This document shows, piece by piece, positions 46,947 through 57,003 of a stretch of 64,000 nt of DNA. The first letter of the stretch is position 1, and each line of letters opens with the position of its first letter. The notes beneath the pieces were generated by a model that was not told the DNA's origin, did no database searches, and was given only the letters and a program-made list of their open reading frames with translations. The translations under genes and the position numbers were made by a program. The stretch is from contig JADNRY010000063.1 of NCBI GenBank assembly GCA_015501585.1, positions 124,001 through 188,000 on the forward strand. The letters run 5' to 3'. The DNA comes from Rhodocollybia butyracea. Its lineage: Eukaryota > Basidiomycota > Agaricomycetes > Agaricales > Omphalotaceae.

Positions 46947-48435
46947 TTACTGTGTGGAGTGTTCACAGGCAAACCACAGCCTAGCCATCTTCCGCCCTGC
47001 GACAAATGCTGTTTGGAATGGCATCACAAGGTCGGGGCTCCCTATAAGCTCCCGATAGGTAGTCGTGGGGTTACAGCCAAGGGGTGACCTGAGTGCAGTG
47101 AGGAACCGTGAAGTAAAGTAGCCTTGGCTCACTCCTGTTATCCTATCTTTATATTCGAGTGCTTCTTGGTACTCTTTAGCAGCAGCGATCAACACATGTG
47201 ATTTCATATTGGCACGGAAGTTTAGATCAGCGGTGCGAGGTCTATCCGGCGATAGACGTCCCGCCTCGTCTGCAGCCTTGAACATGAGCGGTACAGCCGA
47301 CGGAATGGAAGGACAGTAGCGGGATGTAAGAAATTCTTTATCTCCCAACTGCAATGAATTAAAGGCATTAGAGCAGCCCCGCACCCCGCTACCAGAATGA
47401 CAGCAATCTAGAATAAGTGTGATGTTGTTGCACTTTTTTTTTGCTATCTCGCCAAAGATGACGTTGATCTCGCGGTCACTGATGTCCACGACGATCTCCG
47501 CGGTCCCATTTGTGTTCGGCTTCCATGTGTTGCGGTCTACAGGAGAAATAGCCTCGATGGATCCAGTATTGCGGGGTGTGAACCCATCCGTTGCATAGTA
47601 GGTTTGGCCGTGCCCAGCATAGAAGATGATGATAGAATCGTCAGGTTTAATGTTAGGACTATCGTGGAGGTGGTATAGTGCGTTCAAGATATTCTCCCGT
47701 GTTGGACTCGGAGTGTTGTGTGGCAAAGGAATGGCTTGGAGAGTCGGAGGAAGAATCTCGTTGCCAGCCGGAGAGAGGAGAAGCGTGATTTGGTTTGCGG
47801 GCACGGAAAGGTCGTGAATAACGTAGTGGCGAAAGAGCAGTGCGTCATTCACGCATCCTTGGAGCGCTGGAGTTCTTGGGTCGTCATACTTGTTAATGCC
47901 CACAATCACGACATGAAAACGACGACCATTCATTTTCTAAACAAGAAAAAATGAGCTGCTTCCTGTGGGTAGTGAAATTTTACACACTTTCAGGCAACTG
48001 GAGACATTTTGTTGAGGAAAAACATCAATGTGGTGGGTCTTGTCACTGGCTTGCTGTAGATGTCTGGTGGGCTTGACGAACTTATTTCTTGTGCTGAATA
48101 GTTGCTGAAATGGTTTGAGCAGCTCGACTATTTTGGACGTGGGTTGAATGCGCATAGAGAATCAAAAAGAGCTCACCCTTTGGATATGCCACCATCATTA
48201 TTAGCTCTTTGAATCTAAGTTCGATCTTGATGACAGCCACAATGTCGGGACCGCTGCGGTTGTGTGCGAGCACCTTGCTTTGGCAATCGTAATCCTTGCC
48301 TGTTTCTTCATCAGCAAAGCATTTGCGCTATCATCTTTTTGCCTTACCATTGTGCGGATGGCCTTGGGATCCCCGGAGCGTGATGCTAGCATGTAGTAAG
48401 GCACTGTCATCGTCGTCGATTTGAGGTGTAAGCAT
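46947..48435 (-). CDS. Caspase-like protease cas5 (peptidase C14 family)
   Basis: Exons 48348-48435, 48177-48299, 47988-48127 and 46947-47936; phases agree, giving 446 residues. Start chosen at 48435 (MLTPQIDDDDSALLHASIT) because this frame, not the ATG at 48392, joins exon 2 in phase and matches the exon 1 end of cas3 (G-H-P-H-N). Caspase fold: VVIVGINKYDD, IIIFYAGHGQTY (Thr for Ser after Gln), LILDCCHSGSGVRG. The normal stop after LWFA is changed, adding six residues (CEHSTQ). Group A. Unlike cas1 and cas3 it has no divergent partner: 0.2 kb upstream lies a trailing block. Confidence 0.84.
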
Positions 48436-48639
48436 CTTCATAATGTAACAAACAGCTTTCATAGAGGGAGAGGAGGCAAGGAGGCAAGGAGGCTCTCATG
48501 GTATGTTCTTATAGTATTGCTCTCAGGTTGGCATTGATTCCTTCTAAATGTTGTTCTGATGATATTGAACATCCCACTAGGACTAGCGCCAAACAGCTTT
48601 TTTAGTACTTAATTGTAGTATAACTTAGTACAACAGCCT

Positions 48640-50880
48640 CCTAGTTCAAATACACGTATATAATAATTGATTAATCTCTTGGGCCAATTCTCAGTCGAGG
48701 GCTTGCCGCACGGTCTGCATCAATGTCAGGTCCTGTAAATATCTTTCGTCGCCTCATATCTTCATTTCACCATCTTTTTAACCATCCCTCCCTCGTTTTT
48801 CTCATAACTACATTACTACCTACAATCCATTCTTTCTTGGTTCATCTTGGTCGTCGTTCCTTCTGAGTAACGCCTATCGCGCTCGTCGCTGTCTGTGAGG
48901 TTGCGTGTGCCTTCATCATACCTGTTCTCACCATAAGCTTCACAACCCGCTCAGTCTCGGGATGACACGAATTGTACAGCCCTGCCACATTCTTGTCGAT
49001 TTCAGCCCACAGATAGACGCTGAACTTCGAAATGGGCGTTTAAATTGTCACACTCGACACCTTCGTTAAGGCGTTTAAATGTACCGGTTACAGCGGACTC
49101 AAGGGAGAAGGCTACCTGACCCCGCGATGAAAGGTGATGAACTCAGAGGCGATGGCAACAAAAGAAACAACTTTCTTCCTGGAAAGTAGCTGCTATTGAA
49201 ACCAGGCAAGTTATTTTCTTACGGTACGGTGTAACGCACACACGATGGTAAAGGTGTACTAATACCTTTAGCATCGTGTGTGCGTTACACCGCCCATGCC
49301 CGTACCTCCTAAATTCAGTGGAAAACGCTATCCGTCGAGCTGAAAGTTAGGGAGGACTAAGTCATGACTAGGACTAAGGGTTCTGAATGTGTCTCATTTT
49401 TCGTCTGGCTACGCCGGAAAGGATGTACTGCGAAAGAGGCTGGGATCTTCACAGATCCTCACTCGGACTGACTTCCCTGTTGATCAGAAAATCAGCGGTT
49501 CCGCAATTCAAGCATAGCCTGAGGCGAATGGTTCCAGCACAGGCTTCTTCAAAACCTGATGAAATCCCCGACATATTCATCGTGCGTGCCAGACCTCGGA
49601 GTTACTTCTATTAAAGGAAGGTCAAAGCGTCTTCTATCGAGATTCATTCCCAAGTTATTCTCTTTCCTTTTATTGCAACTTTATCCTGTTTTGGCTTTTA
49701 TTATCTATCTATCTCATGAGCTTACTTCAAAAACCAATCAAAAACCGTCGCATATAATGTTTTTATCTATTCAAAGACTTATTCGACAATTCCACCAAAT
49801 ACAGACTTTATTAGCCTCTTATTACTCGATACTGGACTTTAATTAGTAGTACCTCCGCAGATATTGCCTTCATTTGTTTGACATCTTTGTGTCGTAAGTT
49901 CTCTTTAGGTTAACTATCTATTCAACGTACTCAGATGATGATGTTCTCGATTTTCCTATTCGTAGACAAGCTGCCACTTATGTCTTGTGCAACATCACTA
50001 TACTCTTAATAAATAGTTTACATTGAACCTCTCTTCGCTTTTGTCTCTGATCAACACTTAAAAATCCCCTTCCCAACTCGAAGCTCAACTTACATCGGAA
50101 GCGAACTCGACATCGGTGATCTGGGCTATGCACAATCTGAACTTGGAGACATCGATACCCCCAGGTGGAAAAAATCCATTGCTCCTGTAAGGTTACTGTA
50201 CTAAGGTATCGTATCCCACAGCCACGACCACCCCTCGGTCACCGACATTCTCGACTTGATTATCAGCGATATATTCCCATTCCCCTTGCTCAAAATACTC
50301 CTCTGTAGTTCCTCAAACACCCTCCTTGCATCCTCATCGAGCTTTGAGGTGACGCAGTCGTTGTCTGGCGGGAGAAGGCGGAGGGAGTCAATATTAAATA
50401 AAAATGACCTAGTCATGGTAGGCGGTGAGTTAAAGGAAGAAGCTGATTCGGCGATGGCTATATTCTGAGTGGAGTGGGAGATTGAACGGAGTGGGCTAAT
50501 GGAAGATACAACTTGAACGGATGTTGAATGTGAAGGGGGGTATATATAAAAATGTTACGGTCCCGGAACCTGAATTGACTGTGAGCACTGCTGGTTCTGG
50601 CCTCTCGTCGTCGGACACTCGAGCCAGCTCTAGTCAACCTCTTCTCCCTGTCCCTTCCCCCGTGCTTTCCCCTCCTCGCCCCATTAAAACTTCAGGTACA
50701 AGTAACGGTACTACTACATTCCGCAAAACCTTGGTATCATCCCTAGCTTCGTCTTTCTATTCGTTGCATTTGTTATATAAAGTCGTCAACGCCTTCCACC
50801 CGAGCTTATGTGCACGGTAAAGCGTGCGTACCAGACTTACTCTGCTTACTCTGGTTCGAATGTACCTACAACTCACTAAA
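48640..50880. other. Trailing block D3, orphan copy
   Basis: Aligned with D1 and D2 from the cttgggccaattctcagtcg anchor to caggtacaagtaacggtact, but no plus-strand caspase-like gene precedes it. On the minus strand 50201-50416 is the best-kept copy of the shared ORF (MTRSFLFNIDSLRLLP, KLDEDARRVFEELQR, W-S-W-L-W-D-T). The block also contains the fold-back at 49227-49292. No intact known gene. Confidence 0.5.
49227..49292. repeat. 29-bp inverted repeat with 8-nt loop
   Basis: Arms 49227-49255 and 49264-49292 differ at one position only. The right arm matches the ordinary sequence at the same place in D2 (acctttggcatcgtgggtgc, about 42600), so the left arm is an added inverted copy. Confidence 0.85.
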
Positions 50881-51251
50881 TTTGCATTGCACTGGCAGCC
50901 AATCTTAGCGTATATCGACCGGGGACGCCCTACACATCAACGCAACACGCAAATGACATTTGGGTACGGAGTTGGAAGTGAATAACGTCCTGTACATATC
51001 CTCTATCCTCCAAGAGTAAGCAGCGCCTTCCCGGTTCCCCAGGCAGAGAGGGGAGGGGGAGGGCTAATATAGAACGAATCCAAGATATAACACCACCAGG
51101 GGTTCGCGCAGTGTTAAAATAATTAAGACTATATTAATGTCATCCTGAGTCGTGAGGACATGGAGATGAGGAATAGTAACACTACGTAGAACGAGAAGTG
51201 AGGTAGATCTCATTTTCGGGCAAATGTCCTTGTCTCACCTAGCACTTAGCC

Positions 51252-52781
51252 TCAGGAGAACCACAGCCTATCCGTCTTCCTTCCTGCGACAAATGCGGTT
51301 TGGAAAGGCATTACAAGATCGGCGCTCCGGATAAGATCCAGATAAGTGGTCGTGGGACTCTGACCGAGAGGTGACCTGAGTGCAGAGAGGAGCCGGGAAG
51401 TGAAGAAACCTTGAGTTACTTTAGTGTTCTTGTCAGTAAACTCAAGAGCCTGTTCATAGTCTTTAGCTGCAGCGATCAAAACATGAGAGTTCATGTTGGC
51501 TTGGAAGCTTGGATTAGCAGTGCGGGTTCTATCTAATGATAAACGTCCCTCCTCATCTGCGGCTTCGAGCATGCGGGGTATAGCTGATGGAATGGCAAAG
51601 CAGGTACGTGGTGTGAGATTTTCCATATCTCCGAAGGACGGCGAAAAGTTACCCCTTGTCGCTCCGCCAGCATGAGAGCAATCTAGAATAAGTGTGATGT
51701 TGGAGCACTTTTTGGCTATTTCGCCAATAATGACGTTGAGCTCGCGATCACTGATGTCCGGAATCAACTCAGAGTTGGATTTGCACGTGTTGCGATCTAC
51801 AGGAGAAATAGCGTCAATGGATTCACTGTAGCTTTGACCATGTCCTGCGTAAAAGATGATGATAGAATCGTCGGATTTAATGAAAGGATTATCGTGGAGG
51901 TCGTATAGTGCGTTCAGGATATTCTCCCGTGTCGGACGGAGAGTGTTGGGTGGCGAAGGAATGTCTTGGGGAGGCTTGTCGTTAGTCGAGGAGATGAGAG
52001 TCGTAATCTGGTCGGCGGGCACGGAAAGGTTGTGCATAAGATAATCGTGAAAGAGCAGTGCGTCATTCACGGATCCGTGGAGTGACGGCGTGCTTGGGTC
52101 GTCATATTCGTTGATGCCCACGATCACAACATGGAAGCGACGACCGGTCGTGTTCTAAACAGATAGAGAAGATAAGCTTCTTCCTGCAGGCAGTGAAATT
52201 TGACGCACATCCAAGCCATTAGAGACAATTTGTCGAGGACGAATATCGATATGATCATCCTGGTCACTTGTTTTCCGTAGACGAAGGATCAAGTTATATT
52301 TTTTTTCTGTTGAGATCCTGAAGCTCGTCCAGACGTCTCAAAGTGGGTTCTACAGGCTCTCCTGTGCTGACTTGATGCTGGAATTCTTTTAGCAACTCGT
52401 CGATATCGACTATTCTGAACGTGAGTTTGAGGCGCATAAAGAATCAACGAGGAACAGACCATCCGATGTATCAGTTGGATAGCGGGCTTTCCACAACTTA
52501 ACCGCCACCCTCATTCTCTCTTCGATTTGAGGATCAGTGTCCTTGAGCTGCTCAATGATGCCCACAATGTCAGGGTCATTGCGCTTGAGTTTGGGGACAA
52601 GCCCATAATAATCGTTGCCTGTTTAACATCATTAGCACAAGTTACAGGCTGTCTTTCCGTACGAGCTACCTGATTCCTTGAGCTGCTGGAGGCTTTTCAG
52701 GTCATTGTTTGGCGCCAGCACTCCGCTATCTTCGTCTTCCTCCTCCTCCGAGTCGGCGAAGCCTCGTGGAGCAAGTACCAT
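51252..52781 (-). pseudogene. Caspase-like cas6: catalytic Cys to Ser, frameshift in exon 3
   Basis: Exons 52670-52781, 52460-52618, 52209-52409 and 51252-52154. Starts MVLAPRGFADSEEEEDEDSG. Exon 3 is one base longer than in cas2 because an A run is 8 long here (plus strand T8 at 52299-52306), which brings in a stop shortly after. Unless translation begins inside exon 4, the full protein is not made. The caspase fold itself is open: MIVGINEYDD, IIIFYAGHGQSY, but LILDCSHAGG, where the catalytic Cys codon is TCT (Ser) at 51675-51677. Ends GRKTDRLWFS. Group B; head to head with cas7 across only 0.23 kb. Confidence 0.8.
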
Positions 52782-53009
52782 TAGCAAAATAATTGTGAGT
52801 ATGACAGTAGCGCAAGTGAGGGAGCACATAACACAGGGGACGAGTGTATTGAACGTTGACGTGTTGCCTCGTGCTTTTTGAATGTTCTTCTTACATAATA
52901 GTATTGCAGAACGTGCAGGAAGCAGCAATCTGAAATTCTGGACATGCGCCTTCCGTCCCCTTGCTCAATATATATATCTTTCTTTGCTCTTCTCATCCTT
53001 AACTTTGGG

Positions 53010-54577
53010 ATGGCAGCAGAAACTCCTCGAGGTTTCTCCGGCGGTCAGGATGAAGACGATGGTAAGGCGCCAAAGATATCGATAAGTAATAGCGCAAGCA
53101 CTTCGCTGACGGATTCTAAATTTCAAACAGGTAAGGATCGCGCTACCCAGGTGAGCGCACATAGATGCACTGCATTAATACCGTTGTTGACATCATCGTA
53201 AACCAGCTCGAGCTCAAGAACAACGAACTTGCTATCCAAAACAAGATGAATGAGGTGGAGCAGCTGGCTAGTAAATGCGGCCATCCGATTACGCTGAATT
53301 CGAGTTGTGAGCTCTCTTCTGAGTCTCTATCCGTATTCAAATATTCAACGTCAACGTTCAAAATAGCTGATGTCGACGGGTTCCTCAAAGAATTCCAGCA
53401 GCTTTTCAGCGCAGGAGAGCCCGTGGAAGGGACTTTAAGATGTCTCCACGAGCTTGGTGATCTCAACAGAACAAGATATAGATTGATCTCTCGTCAACGG
53501 AAAGCCAGTGACAGTATTCATTATATCGATTTTCGTCGACAAAAATTATCTAATGGCTTGGATGTGCGTTAGATCTCAGACCTCAGATCTCAGATCTCAC
53601 TACCTACAGAAAGAACCTATGCTTATCTATTTATTTAGAACACAAGCGGTCGTCGTTTCCATGTTGTGATCGTTGGCATCAACAAATATGACGACCCAGC
53701 CACTCCAGCGCTCCAGGGATGCGTGAACGACGCACTGCTCTTTCACGACTATTTTATACACGACCTTTTTGTACCAGCCGACCAAATCACGACTCTCCTC
53801 TCCTCGACTGGCAAGGAGGTTCCTTCGCCACTCAACACTCTCCGTCCGACACGAGAGAATATCCTGAACGCACTATACGGCCTCCATAATAATCACAACC
53901 TCAAACCCGACGATTCCATCATAATCTTCTACGCGGGACACGGTCAAAGCTACCCTGCAAAAGATGCGGGTTACGAGTGTACTTCCCTCAATACTGGGTC
54001 CATCGAGGCGATTTCTCCTGTAGATCGCAACACATCACTGATGTTCAACTCAGATGGGACGGAGGAGATCGTCGTGGACATCAGTGACCGCGAGATCAAC
54101 GTCATCCTAGGCGAGATAGCGAAAAAGTGCCCCAACATCACACTTATTCTAGATTGCTGCTATGCAGGTGGCGCGACAAGAGGAACCCGTCCTACCTCGA
54201 ATAAGGTGTATCTCACCCCTCGTCACTGCGATCCCATTCCATCGGCTATACGGTCCATGTTCGAGGCTGCGGACTCGAACGCGGTACCTTTATCGCCGCA
54301 TAGACCCCGCACCGTTGGTCCAGAGTTCCGTCCCAACATGAAGTCGCATGTGTTGCTCGCTGCAGCTAAAGACGGTCAAGAGGCGTATGAGTATACCGAT
54401 ACCACCACAGAAGCGAGACAGGGCTTCTTTACTTCTGCGCTTCTCTCCGCGCTCAGGTCGCCCCTTGGACGTGATACAAAGACCACGTACATTGAACTTA
54501 TTGGGAGCCTTAAAATGCCAGAATATCAAACGGCATTTGTCGTTGGAAGGAAGGAGGAAAAGCTGTGGTTCGTATGA
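53010..54577 (+). CDS. Caspase-like protease cas7, divergent member
   Basis: Proposed exons 53010-53061, 53131-53150, 53207-53306, 53367-53563 and 53639-54577; phases agree, giving 435 residues. Starts MAAETPRGFSGGQDEDDG. An additional 56-nt intron (53151-53206) is needed where relatives have coding sequence; otherwise a frameshift must be assumed. Caspase fold: MIVGINKYDD, IIIFYAGHGQSY, LILDCCYAGGATRG (Tyr for the His after the catalytic Cys), ending TAFVVGRKEEKLWFV. It lacks the usual S-P-D-L-V before the last block. Intron 3 contains a small tandem repeat of agatctc. Divergent from cas6. Confidence 0.8.
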
Positions 54578-54888
54578 GCCTTGATCTATTCATGAGGTTG
54601 GTTTTTCTGTGTAATACGCTGAGCCAGTAACACTGACACAAGTGTATAGGTTGACATGACTTGGTGTCCAACCGACGCTTACTTTTCCTCATCTTCATGC
54701 CCTCACGACTCAGGATGCCATTAATGTAGCCTTAATTATTTTACCATTGCGCCTCGATCACTCGAACCCCTGGTGGTGTTCTATTTCGGATTCGTTATAT
54801 TTTAGTCCTTTTCCCTGCCTGGGGTACCGGGAAACTGGGAAGGTGTTTCTTACTCTGAGAGGATATGTACGTTGTTTACTCCACAAGT

Positions 54889-55127
54889 CTATACCCAAAT
54901 GTCATCTGTGTGTAGCGTTACCCAGCGCTCTCCTTCCCTCACAGAATCCGACGCCAGCACCTTTGTGTTTTGTCTACCGTCGCTCACGTTTAGTTGGATC
55001 GGATTGCTTTCCTGTATCTGATTTCGGTCGTACACCGCGGCACGAACAGGCAAGAGATCAGAATTTTCATCATCCTTTCCTCTATCCATAACGTCTGTCC
55101 AAGTCCAGCCTATTTGAATCTACCAAC
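54889..55127 (-). repeat. Segment repeated in inverted orientation at 61205-61440
   Basis: On the minus strand it reads MDRGKDDENSDLLPVRAAVY and D-R-N-Q-I-Q-E-S-N-P-I-Q-L-N-V. The copy at 61205-61440 reads nearly the same on the plus strand. About 75 percent identity by eye. Probably fragments of one gene or repeat; family not recognised. Confidence 0.7.
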
Positions 55128-55472
55128 ACAAATTTGACATGTTCAAGCGGTACAAGGGGAGTGGGGTAAGAGTTGAGGGAGGCGGGTTGTATGAGCGGGC
55201 TGCGGATGGACAATCATGTCACTTATCGCTTTAAGATTTCTTGTCCTCGGTCAAAGCTAAGAAAGCATAGTATATTTGATCGTTAAATAAACTTTGTGAC
55301 CGAACACTACCAGGAACGGCTCTCTAGGAGCAGACCTGAGCACTGCACAGTATCTATATATATTAGGGTCCAGCAAAGAAACAAAAATGTCCAGGGGGTC
55401 AGATATAGGTAAGGAACGTGGGAATAGATCCCACTTTCGTGCAAATGTCCTCGTTTCACCTAGCGCTCAGCC

Positions 55473-57003
55473 TCAGACGAACCACAGCCTATCCGTCTTC
55501 CTTCCAGCGACAAATGCCGTTTGGAATCGCATTACAAGGTCGGGGCTCCGGATAAGATCTAGATAAGTGGTCGTGGGACCCTGGCCGAGAGACGATCTGA
55601 GTGCGGAGAGGAGCCGGGAAGTAAAAAAACCTTGAGTCACCCCAGTTTTCCTGGCAGTAAACTCAAGCGCCTGTTCATAGTCTTTAGCTGCAGCGATAAG
55701 CACATGGGACTTCATGTTGGCTTGGAAGTTTGAGTTAGCGATGCGGGGTCTGTCTGGCGATAGGCGCCCCTCCTCATCCGCGACTTTGAGCATGCGGGCT
55801 ATAGCTGATGGAAGGGGAGGGCATGAACGGGGCGTGAAATTTTCGAAATCTCCTAAAGCCAGCGAGTTACTGGCACCCCTTGTCGCGCCACCAGCATGAG
55901 AGCAATCGAGAATAAGCGTAATGTTGGGGCACTTTCTGGCTATCTCGCCAATGACGACGTTGATCTCGCGATCACTGATGTCCGGAACCAATTCAGAGGA
56001 GTTGGACTTCGGTGTGTTGCGATCTACAGGAGAGATAGCCTCGATCCACCCAGTATTGAGGGGTGTACACTCGTAATCCGCCTCCGCTGCACGGTAGCTT
56101 TGACCGTGTCCTGCGTAGAAGATTATGATGGAATCGTCGGGTTTGATGTTGGGATTATCGTGGAGGTCGTATAATGCGTTCAGGATATTCTCCCGTGTCG
56201 GAGCGTTGTATGAGAAAGGAATGTCCTGGAGAGGGGGGAGAAACTCGTCGCCAGTTGGGGAGAGGAGAGTCGTGATTTGGTTGGCGGGTACGGAAAGGTC
56301 TTGCATAAGATAGTCGCGAAAGAGCAGCGCGTCATTCACGCATCCCCGGAGCGAGGGAGTTCCTGGATCGTGATACTTGTTGATGCCTGCGATCACAGCA
56401 TGGAAACGACGACCACGCACTTTCAGGCCATCAGAGAGATTTTGTTGAGGACAAAGATCGATGCGATGAATCATGTCACTGGCTTTCCGTAGGCGAGAAA
56501 TCAATCTCTGTCGAGTTCTGTGGAGCTCACCAAGTAGGTAGAGACACACTATAGCGAGTTTCACGAGCTTATCGGCATCCCCTGTGCTGAAACGCTGCTG
56601 GCTTTCTTTGAGGAGCTGGTCGAGGTCGACTATTTGAAACATGAGTTTGGTACGCAGAACGAATCAAGGAAGAACAAACCATCCAACTCTGTCTCAGTCG
56701 GATGTCGTGCTTTCCACAGCTCGTCCGCCAGCTTCATTATCTCTGTGATGTTAGCTTCGGTGTCGGTAAGCTGGTTTTGGATCATCACAATGTCGGGGTC
56801 GCCGCGCTCTCGTGCGGGCACGAGGTCTTGCCAATCGACATTCTTGCCTGTTTGACATTATCAGCGAAGTTACAGGCTGTCTTACCGTACGAGCTACCTG
56901 GAGATTCCTGGAGCTGTTTGACGCGCATCAGTGCGCCATCTCGCGGCATTCCATCATCTTTGTCTTCATCCCAGTAGATGTTTCGTGTAGTCCAAAGTGC
57001 CAT
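55473..57003 (-). CDS. Caspase-like pseudoenzyme cas8: catalytic Cys to Ser, intron 3 absent
   Basis: Exons 56898-57003, 56680-56847 and 55473-56629; phases agree, giving 476 residues with no frame damage. Starts MALWTTRNIYWDEDKDDGMP. Intron 3 is missing: exon 3 (N-L-S-D-G-L-K) runs through V-R straight into G-R-R-F-H. Only the GTGCGT of the old donor is kept, as codons. Fold: HAVIAGINKYHD, IIIFYAGHGQSY, LILDCSHAGGATRG, where Ser (codon 55899-55901) replaces the catalytic Cys; C-terminus GRKTDRLWFV. An open frame of this length with a dead active site suggests a kept regulatory or decoy role, though recent loss is possible. Group B. Confidence 0.84.
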
